Of a DNA stretch of 64,000 bases, positions 35,376 to 44,946 are shown piece after piece. Made by a program: the position numbers and the translations under genes. The stretch's first letter is position 1, and the number at the start of each line of letters is the position of its first letter. The notes below the pieces were generated by a model. The model was not told where the DNA came from and did no database searches. It worked only from the letters and a program-made list of their open reading frames with translations. Origin of the DNA: Angustibacter luteus (GTDB taxonomy: Bacteria > Actinomycetota > Actinomycetes > Actinomycetales > Angustibacteraceae); assembly GCF_039541115.1 (NCBI RefSeq), contig NZ_BAABFP010000008.1, positions 496,001-560,000 of the forward strand. The letters are read 5' to 3'.

Positions 35376-37744
35376 GCGGAGATCCGGTTCCGACCGGAGA
35401 CCTTGGCCCGGTAGAGCGCCTCGTCCGCCCGGGCCAGGCAGCCCGCCAACGGCTCGACCCCGTCCCAGGTGGCCAGACCGAACGAGCAGGTCTGGCCGCC
35501 TGGGACGTTGCGGCGCAGGCGGTCCAGGGCGATCCGGGCCTCGTCGGAGTTGCTGCCGGGCAGCGCGATCGCGAACTCCTCGCCGCCCCAGCGGGCGACC
35601 AGGTCGATCTCGCGCAGCGACGACGTGGTGCGCTCGGCGAACTCGCGCAGCAGCTCGTCCCCGGCGTCGTGGCCATGGGTGTCGTTGTACTTCTTGAAGT
35701 GGTCCAGGTCGGCGACCGCGAGGGTCAACGACTCCCCGGTCCGCCGGACCCGCGCGGTGAGTGCGTCGAGTCGCTCGTACCAGCCCCGCCGGTTCACCAG
35801 CCCGGTCAGCGGGTCCGTGGTGGCGAGCGCCTGCAGCTGCTGGCGCAGCATGGCACCGGTCAGTGCAGCGCCGGTCTCGGCGGCGAGGGTGGCGACCAGG
35901 GACGCGATCCGCGGGTCCAGTGACTCCGCCGGCTCGAGCCAGCCGATGAGCAGGATGGCCACCGTCTTGCCGTTGGCGATCACCGGCTCGCACAGGACGG
36001 CGCGCGTGTTGGACAGCTCGGACAGCGCCTTGCTGGCGGGCGAGAAGGCTCGGGCGTCCCCGATGAAGGCCGACTCACCGGTGCCGAAGACGAGTCCGGT
36101 CAGCGTGCCCTGACCCGTCGGGGTGCGGACGCCCATCGTGTCGATGCCCTCGCAGGCGGTGACGACGAGCTCGTCGCCGTCCGGCTCGACCAGCGCCACC
36201 GAGCCGGCGCCGACGAGGTCGCGCACGGCAGAGACCACCACGGGCCGCGGATCGGTGCCGGCCTGGGCGCAGCGGGCGACCTGCGCGACGGCGGTCAGGG
36301 TCTCGCGGGAGTCGCGCAGCTCCAGCTCGCTCTGCTTGCGCTCGGTCACGTCCTGGATGTGCGCGAGGGTCCAGTCCTGGCCCTCGGGGCCGTCGACCCT
36401 GGTCACGCTGAGCCAGACCCAGCGGATCTCGCCGCTCGGCCGGACGTAGCGCTTCTCCACGTGCACGGGCGCGCCGTTCGCATCGGCCAGCATGGTCCGC
36501 GCGCTGCGGTGGGCGCCGGCGTCGTCCGGGTGCGTGAAGGGCAGGGACGACGAGCCGCGGATCTGCGACTCGGAGCGGCCCAGCAGCCGGCAGAGCGCGT
36601 CGTTGGCCGCCACGAACAGCCCGTGCTCGTCGGACAGCCCGATGCCCACCGGCGAGTCCTCGAACATGCTCCGGAACCGGGCCTCGGACAGCGCGAGCCG
36701 CTCCTGGGTGCGGCTCAGCGCGGCCTGCTGCGCTCGCTCCTCGGTCACGTCGGCCATGGCCACGACCGCACCCAGCGCCGTCCCGTCCGGGGCGGTCAGG
36801 GCGCGACCGAAGCACAGCGCGCGGGTCGCCTTGCCACCCACGGGCGCGATCACGATCTCGATGTTCTCGACGTGGCCGTCCTCCAGGGCACGCATCAGCG
36901 GCACCTGGTCCAGCCTGAGCGGCGTCCGGCCGTCCACGTCGAACAGGTCGTAGCGCCGGGGCCACTCGTGCGGGGGGACGTCGTCCAGGACCTCGGTGCC
37001 GTGCCACTCGCGGGCGGCTTCGTTGAACACGGTCAGGCGGCCGTCCTGGTCGCACGCGACGATGCCGACCGCGACGCTGCCCAGGACCGCGTCGAGCAGC
37101 TCCTGCCGGGTCTCCAGCTCGCGGGCTGCCAGCTGGGCGAGGACCTGCTGGTCCTGCGCCTGCCGGGCCAGGTCGGCGCTGTGCCGGGCGGCCCGACGCT
37201 GCTCGAAGAGCCCGAGGACGACGGTCGCGACGTCCCGCAGGCTGGCGACCAGGTGCTCGTCGGGGTGGCCGGGCTCGCTGTCGAACGCGCACAGGGTGCC
37301 GAGCACGTGCTGGTCGGCGGTGACGAGCGGGATGGAGACGTAGAGCCGGACGTCGCCGAGCTCCCCGGTGACCCAGGGGTTCGCGGCGTACGCGGGGTCC
37401 CGCGTCGCGTCTGGGACGACGACCGGTCGGCCGGACAGGAAGTGCTGGCCGCACATGGAGTGCTCGCGCGCGCTGTCGCAACCGACGAAGCCGACGGTGG
37501 CCAGCTGTCGCTGGTGGTCGGCGTCGATCAGGTTCAGGGTCGCGTTCGGCAGTCCGCTGACCTGGACGGCGAGGCGCAGGACGGCGTCCAGCTCGGGCCA
37601 GCTGCCGGCAGCCAGCGGGACGTCGCTGAGCAGCCCGTACCCCTCGAGGGCGGCGAGTCTGGCGCGCTCACGCTCGTCGCCCACGCGGTCACCAACGGTC
37701 GAGCTCGGGGACACCGAGCCGGCTTGACCGGTGGAACTGTGCAC
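35372..37744 (-). CDS. Diguanylate cyclase with GAF-PAS-PAS-GAF sensor array
   Basis: 790 aa, no membrane segment. A first GAF (about 40-195), two PAS domains (about 215-330 and 345-465, the second with HIQDVTERKQ, the usual PAC ending), a second GAF (about 480-620) and a GGDEF domain (about 635-788) with the active RWGGEEFAI. REID five residues before it is an RxxD inhibitory site, so product feedback is expected. Should make c-di-GMP in response to a cytoplasmic or small-molecule signal. There is no EAL domain. Confidence 0.94.
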   Translation of the reverse strand: MHSSTGQAGSVSPSSTVGDRVGDERERARLAALEGYGLLSDVPLAAGSWPELDAVLRLAVQVSGLPNATLNLIDADHQRQLATVGFVGCDSAREHSMCGQHFLSGRPVVVPDATRDPAYAANPWVTGELGDVRLYVSIPLVTADQHVLGTLCAFDSEPGHPDEHLVASLRDVATVVLGLFEQRRAARHSADLARQAQDQQVLAQLAARELETRQELLDAVLGSVAVGIVACDQDGRLTVFNEAAREWHGTEVLDDVPPHEWPRRYDLFDVDGRTPLRLDQVPLMRALEDGHVENIEIVIAPVGGKATRALCFGRALTAPDGTALGAVVAMADVTEERAQQAALSRTQERLALSEARFRSMFEDSPVGIGLSDEHGLFVAANDALCRLLGRSESQIRGSSSLPFTHPDDAGAHRSARTMLADANGAPVHVEKRYVRPSGEIRWVWLSVTRVDGPEGQDWTLAHIQDVTERKQSELELRDSRETLTAVAQVARCAQAGTDPRPVVVSAVRDLVGAGSVALVEPDGDELVVTACEGIDTMGVRTPTGQGTLTGLVFGTGESAFIGDARAFSPASKALSELSNTRAVLCEPVIANGKTVAILLIGWLEPAESLDPRIASLVATLAAETGAALTGAMLRQQLQALATTDPLTGLVNRRGWYERLDALTARVRRTGESLTLAVADLDHFKKYNDTHGHDAGDELLREFAERTTSSLREIDLVARWGGEEFAIALPGSNSDEARIALDRLRRNVPGGQTCSFGLATWDGVEPLAGCLARADEALYRAKVSGRNRISA

Positions 37745-37825
37745 GGACGTCCCTCCTGGACACCGATGACGCGGCGCGTCGACCGCCTTCGATATCGGCA
37801 GGTCGGCGCCGAGCCTGAAGATTCC

Positions 37826-39073
37826 TCACGTCCGCCACCCCCGCGCGAGGGCGGCGGCCATGGCGGGGGCGAGCGGCAGCCGCGGGACCAGGGTGGCCTG
37901 GACGGCGTGGTAGGCGTCTGGCTTGCCCGGCCAGACCGTCGCCGCGGGTCGGTTCTGCGCGTCCAGCTCGTGCTGCCAGCTGCCCGCGGCGCTGATCAGG
38001 AACTCCTGCACGTACGCCCACCAGCGGCCGAACCACTGCTGGTACGACGGGTCACCGGTGGCCTGGTACAACGCGGCTGCCGCACCGATCCCCTCGGCCA
38101 CCACCCAGTGCATGCGCTCGCGGACCACGGGGGCGCCGTCCCAGTCGACGGTGTAGACCAGCCCGGGGGCGCCGTCCACCGACCAGCCGTCGGCGACCGC
38201 CCGCTCGAAGAGCGCCTGGGCGGCCTGCACCATCCAGCCCGGCTCGCCGTCCGGGCCGGCGGCGAGCGCGGCGTCCAGCTGCAGCAGCAGCCGGGCCCAC
38301 TCCAGGCTGTGGCCGATGGTCGCGCCGTAGGGGCGGAACTGGTCGCCCGGGTTGTCCTTGGCGTAGTCCAGGTCGGGCGCCCAGGCGGTGTCGAAGTGCT
38401 CGGGCAGCCGCCAGCCGTGGTTGCGGGCCTCCCCGTTGATCAGCCGGTCGGCGATCCGGGCGGCGCGGTGCAGCCAGACGTCGTCACCGGTCGCGTCCGC
38501 CGCTGCGGTGAAGGCCTCGACGGCGTGCATGTTGGCATTGGCCCCGCGGTAGGGGTCGAGGGTCTGCCACGCGCCGTCCCAGACGTCGACGACGACGCCG
38601 GCTTCCTCGTCCCAGAAGTACCGCTCGACGACCTCGATGGCATCGGCGAGCAGCTGCTGCGCTCCGGGCCGTTGGGCCTGGACGGCGGTCGAGGCCGCGA
38701 GCAGGACGAACACGTGGTCGTAGGCGTGCTTCTCGTCGAGGACGGACTCACCGGACCCGTCGACCTGCGGCCACCACCCCCCGTGCTCGGTGTCGCGCAG
38801 CAGCCCGTCGAGGGCGGCGAACCCGCGGTCGCACAGGGCGTCGGCGCCGTCCACGCCCAGCAGGTGCGCGAGGCCGTAGACGTGCGTCATGCGCGCGTTG
38901 ATCCACAGGTGCAGCGGCTGGCTCGGATCCGGGACGCCGTCGTCGTCCATCCAGCCGAAGCCGCCGCGGGGGTCCACCGCCCCGGTGTAGAAGGCGAGCA
39001 GTCGCTTGCCCTCGGCGTCGAGCTCGGCGGAGGTGGGTGGGGCCGGTGCGGTGTCGTCGCTCACCCGCCCCAT
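37826..39073 (-). CDS. AGE-family sugar epimerase/isomerase
   Basis: 415 aa from ATG 39073, with GGAGGAG five bases upstream. An (alpha/alpha)6-barrel protein of the N-acylglucosamine 2-epimerase family: RMTHVYGLAHLLG, EKHAYDHVFVLLAAS, GANANMHAVEAFTAA, catalytic His in GATIGHSLEWARLLL and ERMHWVVAEGIGAA. Closest in pattern to aldose-ketose isomerases (YihS type). Transcribed away from the ROK regulator gene, it probably belongs to the same sugar regulon, channelling the released monosaccharide. Confidence 0.9.
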   Translation of the reverse strand: MGRVSDDTAPAPPTSAELDAEGKRLLAFYTGAVDPRGGFGWMDDDGVPDPSQPLHLWINARMTHVYGLAHLLGVDGADALCDRGFAALDGLLRDTEHGGWWPQVDGSGESVLDEKHAYDHVFVLLAASTAVQAQRPGAQQLLADAIEVVERYFWDEEAGVVVDVWDGAWQTLDPYRGANANMHAVEAFTAAADATGDDVWLHRAARIADRLINGEARNHGWRLPEHFDTAWAPDLDYAKDNPGDQFRPYGATIGHSLEWARLLLQLDAALAAGPDGEPGWMVQAAQALFERAVADGWSVDGAPGLVYTVDWDGAPVVRERMHWVVAEGIGAAAALYQATGDPSYQQWFGRWWAYVQEFLISAAGSWQHELDAQNRPAATVWPGKPDAYHAVQATLVPRLPLAPAMAAALARGWRT

Positions 39074-39121
39074 CCTGCTCCTCCCCGGGGTCACGTTTCC
39101 CGAAAGGTGCCATGACCACCC

Positions 39122-39187
39122 TTGACGTGTCGCCGGACGGGGGCCTACCTTGCGCTACTGCCAAGAAAGTTTCCTACTAGATAGGAA
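39122..39187 (+). promoter_or_regulatory. Promoter and palindromic operator of the sugar operon
   Basis: TTGACG (39122-39127) and TACCTT (39146-39151) are separated by 18 bp. Just downstream lies TTCCTA-CTAGA-TAGGAA (39171-39187), a 17-bp palindrome, so a bound repressor would block initiation. The ROK gene starts at 39192 and is its likely ligand-responsive repressor. Confidence 0.65.
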
Positions 39188-39191
39188 CCGC

Positions 39192-40412
39192 GTGACCGCC
39201 TCCTTCGCCGCCGGGCCTCCTGGCCTGCTGCGCGCCCTGAACGCCCGAGCCGTCCTGGAGACCGTGGCGACCCTGGGGCCGACCACCCGCGCGGACGTCG
39301 CCGCGGCGACGCAGCTCTCCAAGCCGACCGTTGCGGCCTGCCTGGCCTCGCTGGTCGAGCGCGGTGCGGTCCAGGAGGACGGCGCGGTCAGCGGCCGCAA
39401 GGGCCCGGCGGCGACGCTGTACCGCCTTGCGCCACAGGCGGTCTGGGCGATCGGGCTGGACATCGGACACGACCGGCTGCGCGGCGCCCTGGTGGACGCG
39501 GCGGGCACGGAACGCGGGCACGTGGACGTCCCGGTGCGCCGACGCCGGGCCGCCCTGACCCGGCAGGTGCGCGAGGTGTGCGAGCGCCTGGCGGGCACCG
39601 CCGGCATCACGCTGGGCGAGGTGCACCACGTCGTCGTCGGCGTCCCCGGCGCCGTCGGGTCGGACGGCACCCTGGCGTTCGCGGACGCGCTCCCCCAGGA
39701 CGGCGAGGGGCTGGTTGCGGCACTGCGGGCTCAGCTGCCCGTCCCGGTGACCTTCGACAACGACGTCAACCTGGCGGCCCTCGCCGAGCTCGCCGCGCAG
39801 CCCGACGTCGAGGACTTCGTGCTGGTCAGCGTCGGTGCGGGCATCGGAGCGGGCCTGGTGATCGGCGGCCGGGTGCACCGCGGCGTCGGCGGGGCGGCCG
39901 GCGAGGTCGGCTTCCTGCCCGGCTGCGCGTCCGACGTCCGGCACTCCCCCCAGATGATCGAGCACGAGGTGGGCGGCGAGGTGGTCTCCCGGCTCGCCCG
40001 CGAGGCCGGCATCCCTGGCGACCCTGGCGCCCGCGCCGTCTTCGAGCTGGCCCGCAGCGGCGACCCTGTCGCGCGCGCCGCGGTCGACGCCACCGCCCGG
40101 GGGATCGCGTACGTCGTCGCCTGCCTGGTCGCCGTGCTGAACCCCTCGCGCGTCGTCATCGGGGGCTCGGTCGGCAGCAACGCCGACCTGCTGCTGGACC
40201 CGGTGCGTCAGCATCTGTCCGCATTCACGACCTTGCGCGTGCCCGTGGTCGCGTCGTCGGTCGGCGTCCAAGCGGTGCTCCACGGCTCCCTGGCCATGGC
40301 GGCCGGCCTGGCGCGCGAGTCCGCCTTCGCCGCGTTCACGGGTGCCCCCATCGAGCACGCCGTCCCGCAGAACCAGCCCGCCCCGCAGCACCTCGTCGCC
40401 CAGGAGTCCTGA
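39192..40412 (+). CDS. ROK-family transcriptional repressor
   Basis: 406 aa from GTG 39192. N-terminal winged helix (about 15-75: TTRADVAAATQLSKPTVAACLASL) fused to a ROK sugar-kinase-like domain with the phosphate loop GLDIGHDRLRGAL, VSVGAGIGAGLVIGG and GGAAGEVGFLPGC. The zinc motif CxCGxxGCxE of active ROK kinases is missing, as expected for a regulator. TGATG overlap with the binding-protein gene places it first in the operon it controls. Confidence 0.92.
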   Translation: MTASFAAGPPGLLRALNARAVLETVATLGPTTRADVAAATQLSKPTVAACLASLVERGAVQEDGAVSGRKGPAATLYRLAPQAVWAIGLDIGHDRLRGALVDAAGTERGHVDVPVRRRRAALTRQVREVCERLAGTAGITLGEVHHVVVGVPGAVGSDGTLAFADALPQDGEGLVAALRAQLPVPVTFDNDVNLAALAELAAQPDVEDFVLVSVGAGIGAGLVIGGRVHRGVGGAAGEVGFLPGCASDVRHSPQMIEHEVGGEVVSRLAREAGIPGDPGARAVFELARSGDPVARAAVDATARGIAYVVACLVAVLNPSRVVIGGSVGSNADLLLDPVRQHLSAFTTLRVPVVASSVGVQAVLHGSLAMAAGLARESAFAAFTGAPIEHAVPQNQPAPQHLVAQES

Positions 40413-41773
40413 TGCCCAGCACCGCCCGCCGATCCACGTCCCTCCTGCTGGTCGCCGCCTCGGCGGCCGGCGCCCTCGCCCTGGCCGCCTGCACGTCGTC
40501 CGGTGCAGACGCATCCGGTCCGCAGACGGCCATCGCGACCACCGACAAGCACGAGCCCACCACCATCACCGTGTGGACGTTCAACCACCTGCCGCAAGAG
40601 GTGAAGGCGTTCGAGGGCGCGCTGGCCCGGCTGCACACCACGTACCCGTGGCTCACCGTGAAGTTCGTGCCCAACAAGGACGACGCCGCCTTCGGCAAGG
40701 CCGTCGCCGCGGGTCAGGCGCCCGACGTGTTCGTCTCGCCGTCCCCCGACAACGTCGCGAAGTTCTGCTACAACGGCACCGTCGCCCCGCTGGACGAGTA
40801 CCTGAAGGCCGCGAAGGTGGACGTCGCCGCGACCTTCCCGCCGTCCGCGCTGGTGTACACGAAGTTCCAGGACAAGCAGTGCGCACTGCCGCTGCTGGTC
40901 GACGCGTACGGCCTGTTCTACAACAAGAAGATGCTCGCGGACGCCGGGGTGAACCCGCCCAAGACGCTGTCCGAGCTGACCGCCGCGGCCAAGAAGCTGA
41001 CCGTCAAGAACAAGGACGGCTCGATCAAGCGGTTCGGGTTCATCTCGCGCTCGGACTACAACAACAACTCCGCGCTGTACGACGGCGTGCAGGCGGGCAC
41101 CCAGTACTACGACGCGCGCGGCAAGGCGACGTTCGGCGCCGACCCGCGCTGGGCCCAGCTCATGCAGTGGGACAAGGACCTGAACGACTGGTACGGCAAC
41201 GGCCAGGTGTCGAAGTTCGTCGCGAAGTTCCAGCCGCACACCGACGACGCGAAGAACCCGCTGATCACCGGGGACGTCGCGATGGAGGTCGACGGCGAGT
41301 GGCACGTCGGTGAGATCGCGGACGCCAAGACCGACCTGGACTACGGCGTGGTGCCCGTGCCGGTGCTGGACGAGGTGAAGCAGACCTACGGCGCGGGCAG
41401 CGCGGTCGGCACCGTGGCCTACCTGCCGGCGGGCTCCAAGCACAAGCAGGAGGCGTTCTTCGCCCTGCAGCAGCTCACCACCGACACCGCGTTCCTGACC
41501 GGCCTGGCGGACACCGTCTACAACATCCCGAGCACCTTCGACTCACTGAAGGCCTGGGACAAGAAGGACGACGAGCACTGGGGTCCGCTGGTCGAGATCT
41601 TCGCCAACAAGGGCTCGTACTACAAGCAGCTCACGCCGGTCGGCAGCGAGGACGCCACCGTGTGGGGCACGGCCCGCCAGCAGTTCGAGACCGGGCACGC
41701 GACCGACCTGGGCAAGCTGCTCGACGAGACCGCCGGCAAGATCGACAAGCTCAACCAGGACGCGGTCGAATGA
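40412..41773 (+). CDS. ABC transporter sugar-binding lipoprotein
   Basis: 453 aa. Lipoprotein signal with lipobox LAAC near residue 27, then the type-1 extracellular solute-binding fold: TITVWTFNHLPQEVKAFE, APDVFVSPS, LPLLVDAYGLFYNKKML, ITGDVAMEVDGEWHVGEI. Captures an oligosaccharide and hands it to the two permeases. No ATPase gene is present, so it must use a shared MsiK-type ATPase, as carbohydrate importers in actinomycetes do. Confidence 0.94.
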   Translation: MPSTARRSTSLLLVAASAAGALALAACTSSGADASGPQTAIATTDKHEPTTITVWTFNHLPQEVKAFEGALARLHTTYPWLTVKFVPNKDDAAFGKAVAAGQAPDVFVSPSPDNVAKFCYNGTVAPLDEYLKAAKVDVAATFPPSALVYTKFQDKQCALPLLVDAYGLFYNKKMLADAGVNPPKTLSELTAAAKKLTVKNKDGSIKRFGFISRSDYNNNSALYDGVQAGTQYYDARGKATFGADPRWAQLMQWDKDLNDWYGNGQVSKFVAKFQPHTDDAKNPLITGDVAMEVDGEWHVGEIADAKTDLDYGVVPVPVLDEVKQTYGAGSAVGTVAYLPAGSKHKQEAFFALQQLTTDTAFLTGLADTVYNIPSTFDSLKAWDKKDDEHWGPLVEIFANKGSYYKQLTPVGSEDATVWGTARQQFETGHATDLGKLLDETAGKIDKLNQDAVE

Positions 41774-42762
41774 CCTCGACCACCGCGTCGACCACCGCGG
41801 ACCGGCGACCGGGCAGCTCCCGGCGCCGGTCGCGGCGGGGCAGCCCGAGCCGCTCCCCGTGGAGCGCGGTGCTGGTGATGGTCTCGCCCTTCCTGGTGGG
41901 CCTGGCGGTGTTCACGCTGTACCCGGTCGTCACGACGCTGTACTACTCGTTCACGAACTTCCAGCTCGGTTCGATCCGGCCCACCGAGTTCGTCGGCCTG
42001 CGCAACTACGAGCGGCTGTTCACCAGCTCGGACACGTTCTGGGTCGGCGTCCGGAACACGCTGTGGATGGTGCTGATCATGGTGCCGCTGCGCACCCTGT
42101 ACGCGATGTTCGCGGCGTGGGTCGTCGGCTCGGTGCGCCGCGGAGCCAGGGTGTACCGAACGCTGTTCTTCGTCCCGGCGATCGTGCCGGTGGTCGGCGC
42201 CTCGCTGGCGTTCATCGTGATGCTCAGCCCGACCGGGCCGGTGAATGCGTTGCTGGCCAAGGTCGGCATCGAGGGGCCGGCCTGGTTCGGTGACCCGCAG
42301 TGGTCCAAGCCCAGCCTGGTGCTGATGGCCCTGTGGGCGTGCGGCGACACCATCGTCATCTTCTCGGCCGCGATGCTGGACGTGCCGCGCGAGCTCTACG
42401 AGGCGGCCGACCTGGACGGCGTCGGGCGCTGGCAGCGGTACCGGCACATCACGTTGCCGTTCCTGTCGCCGGTGATCCTGTTCAGCGTGGTCACCGGGAT
42501 GATCTACACGTTCCAGTACTTCACGGAGGCGTTCGTGGCGTCCGGCTCGGCTAGTGCCGTGCAGGACTCCTCGCAGCTCCTCGGCTACCCCGGACAGTCC
42601 CTGCTCTTCTACACGACGGACCTCTACCAACAGGGCTTCGTGTACTTCAAGACCGGTTACGCCTCAGCGATGGCGTGGATGCTGTTCCTCGTCATCTTCG
42701 GCGCGACCGTGGTCATGCTGCGCATGTCCCGCTCGCTGGTGCACGACAGCGGGCGGCCCTGA
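41770..42762 (+). CDS. ABC sugar transporter permease (MalF type)
   Basis: 330 aa, ATG overlapping the previous stop. Basic N-terminus, six membrane helices, and the EAA loop EAADLDGVGRWQRYRHITLPFLSPV that docks with the ATPase. Forms the import channel with the next gene, with which it overlaps by 1 bp. Confidence 0.94.
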   Translation: MTSTTASTTADRRPGSSRRRSRRGSPSRSPWSAVLVMVSPFLVGLAVFTLYPVVTTLYYSFTNFQLGSIRPTEFVGLRNYERLFTSSDTFWVGVRNTLWMVLIMVPLRTLYAMFAAWVVGSVRRGARVYRTLFFVPAIVPVVGASLAFIVMLSPTGPVNALLAKVGIEGPAWFGDPQWSKPSLVLMALWACGDTIVIFSAAMLDVPRELYEAADLDGVGRWQRYRHITLPFLSPVILFSVVTGMIYTFQYFTEAFVASGSASAVQDSSQLLGYPGQSLLFYTTDLYQQGFVYFKTGYASAMAWMLFLVIFGATVVMLRMSRSLVHDSGRP

Positions 42763-43652
42763 TGGCCACCGCCGTCAGCCCGCGCCTGCCGGCCGCCGCC
42801 GCGCGCGAGCGGGACCGTCGTCCGTTCGGACGTCGGGTGCTGGAGGGTGTCGCCGAGCACGCACTCGCCGTCGCCCTGTCCGCGGCCTTCGTGCTGCCGC
42901 TGCTGGTCTGCGTCGTCACCTCGGTCATGACCCAGCAGCAGGCCGGCACCGGCGAGCTGGTCCCGCAGCCCCTGCACTGGGGGAACTTTCGCGAGGTCTT
43001 CGAGGTCATGCCGTTCGCGCGCGACCTGTGGAACACGTTGCTGTACGCGGGGTTGAGCGCCGTCGGCATCGTCGTGTCGTCCGTGCCGGTCGCGTACGCC
43101 GTCTCGCGGATGCGCTGGCGCGGGCGCAACGCGTTCTTCGTCGTGGTGCTGGCGACCATGATGATCCCGGCGCAGGTGACCAGCCTGCCGCTCTACGTGA
43201 TGTACGCCCACCTGGGCTGGATCGGCACGTTGAAGCCGCTCATCGTGCCGGCGTTCTTCGGCGACGCGTTCAGCATCTTCCTGCTGCGCCAGTTCTTCCT
43301 GACGATCCCCGAGGAGACCATCGAGGCCGCACGGGTGGACGGCGCGAGCGAGTACCGGATCCTGCGGCAGATCGTGGTGCCGATGGCCCGGCCCGCGCTG
43401 GCGGCGGTCGGCCTGTTCGCGTTCATGTTCGCTTGGAACGACTTCTACAACCCCTTGCTGTACAGCGGGAACAGCGCGAGCGGGCAGACCCTGGCCGTCG
43501 GCCTGGCCGGGCTGGCCAAGAGCGCGCACCAGTCGGCGTACCAGCTGCAGATGGCGGCCTCGCTGATGTTCCTGCTGCCCGTGCTGCTGCTGTTCATGAG
43601 CGCGCAGAAGGTGTTCATCGAGGGAATCGCCATGAGCGGGAGCAAGGGGTAG
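42762..43652 (+). CDS. ABC sugar transporter permease (MalG type)
   Basis: 296 aa, six helices. EAA loop EAARVDGASEYRILRQIVVPMARPA, FAWNDFYNPLLY and the MSAQKVFIEGIAMSGSKG end are typical of MalG-like proteins. Stop lies 16 bp before the GH4 gene. Confidence 0.94.
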   Translation: MATAVSPRLPAAAARERDRRPFGRRVLEGVAEHALAVALSAAFVLPLLVCVVTSVMTQQQAGTGELVPQPLHWGNFREVFEVMPFARDLWNTLLYAGLSAVGIVVSSVPVAYAVSRMRWRGRNAFFVVVLATMMIPAQVTSLPLYVMYAHLGWIGTLKPLIVPAFFGDAFSIFLLRQFFLTIPEETIEAARVDGASEYRILRQIVVPMARPALAAVGLFAFMFAWNDFYNPLLYSGNSASGQTLAVGLAGLAKSAHQSAYQLQMAASLMFLLPVLLLFMSAQKVFIEGIAMSGSKG

Positions 43653-43668
43653 ACGAGATGATGGCCCG

Positions 43669-44946
43669 ATGAAGATCGCCGTGATCGGCGGCGGCAGCAC
43701 CTACACGCCGGAGCTCGTCGAGGGCTTCGCCCGCCGCGCGGACGTCCTGGGCGTGGACGAGCTGGTGCTGCACGACGTCGACGAGTCCCGCCTGGAGGTC
43801 GTCGGCGGGCTGGCCCAGCGCATCCTGCATCGCGCCGGGTTCCCGGGACGGCTGGTGACGACGTCCGACCGCACCGCGGCGATCGACGGCGCCTCGGCCG
43901 TGCTGGTACAGCTGCGGATCGGCGGCCAGGGGGCACGGCTGGTCGACGAGACGCTGCCCAACAAGCGGGGCGTGATCGGGCAGGAGACCACGGGCCCGGG
44001 CGGTTTCGCCAAGGCGCTGCGCACCGTGCCGGTCGTGCTGGACATCGCCGACGAGGTGCGACGCCGAGCGCTGCCGGACGCCTGGATCGTGGACTTCACC
44101 AACCCGGTGGGGATCGTGACCCGCGCCCTGCTGGACGACGGGCACCGCGCCATGGGTCTGTGCAACGTGGCCATCGGCTTCCAGCGGCGGCTCGCGGGCC
44201 GCTTCGGCGTCGACGCCGACCGGGTGCGACTCGGCCACGCCGGGCTCAACCACCTGTCGTGGATCCGCAGCGTCGAGGTGGACGGCGTGGAGCGGCTGCC
44301 CGAGCTGCTGCAGGGCGAGGGTGCGCAGGAGCTCGCCGCGGAGGTCGGCGTGCCGGTCGAGGCGCTGTCAGTGCTGGGCGCGATCCCGTCGTACTACCTG
44401 CACTACTTCTACTGCACCGACCACGAGCTCGAGGAGCAGCAGACCGGCGAGCACCGGGCCTCCCGGGTGGCCGACATCGAGCGCGAGCTCCTCACCATGT
44501 ACGCCGACCCCACGCTCGACCACAAGCCGGCCCTGCTGGAGCAGCGCGGCGGCGCCTACTACAGCGAGGCGGCCGCGGCGCTGGTGACGAGCCTGCTCAC
44601 CGGTGACGGCGCGCACCACTACGTCGACATCCGCAACGAGGGGACGATCGAGGGGCTGCCGGACGAGGCGGTCGTGGAGGTGCCGGCGGTCGTCGACCGC
44701 CACGGCGCGCACCCGGTGCCGGTACCGCCCTTGCCGCCCGAGATGCTGGGGCTCGTGCAGGCCGTCACCGCGTACGAGGTGCTGGCCGGGCAGGCCGCCC
44801 GGACCGGTGACCGGGACGTCGCGCTGCGCGCTCTCGTGGCTCACCCGCTGGTCCGCCAGTGGGACCTCGCGGTCGACCTGCTGGACGACCTGCTCGCCGC
44901 CAACGCGCACCACCTGCCGGCGTTCGATGGGGATCAGGGTGCCTGA
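43669..44946 (+). CDS. Glycoside hydrolase family 4, 6-phospho-beta-glucosidase type
   Basis: 425 aa. NAD-binding start IAVIGGGSTYTPELVEGF, GQETTGPGGFAKALRTVP, FTNPVGIVTRAL, then metal ligands Cys and His in GLCNVAIG and GHAGLNHLSWI, all hallmarks of the NAD- and Mn-dependent GH4 family. It should split a 6-phosphorylated beta-disaccharide by redox elimination. Because import is by an ABC transporter rather than a PTS, phosphorylation must be supplied in the cell, possibly by the kinase encoded next. Confidence 0.93.
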   Translation: MKIAVIGGGSTYTPELVEGFARRADVLGVDELVLHDVDESRLEVVGGLAQRILHRAGFPGRLVTTSDRTAAIDGASAVLVQLRIGGQGARLVDETLPNKRGVIGQETTGPGGFAKALRTVPVVLDIADEVRRRALPDAWIVDFTNPVGIVTRALLDDGHRAMGLCNVAIGFQRRLAGRFGVDADRVRLGHAGLNHLSWIRSVEVDGVERLPELLQGEGAQELAAEVGVPVEALSVLGAIPSYYLHYFYCTDHELEEQQTGEHRASRVADIERELLTMYADPTLDHKPALLEQRGGAYYSEAAAALVTSLLTGDGAHHYVDIRNEGTIEGLPDEAVVEVPAVVDRHGAHPVPVPPLPPEMLGLVQAVTAYEVLAGQAARTGDRDVALRALVAHPLVRQWDLAVDLLDDLLAANAHHLPAFDGDQGA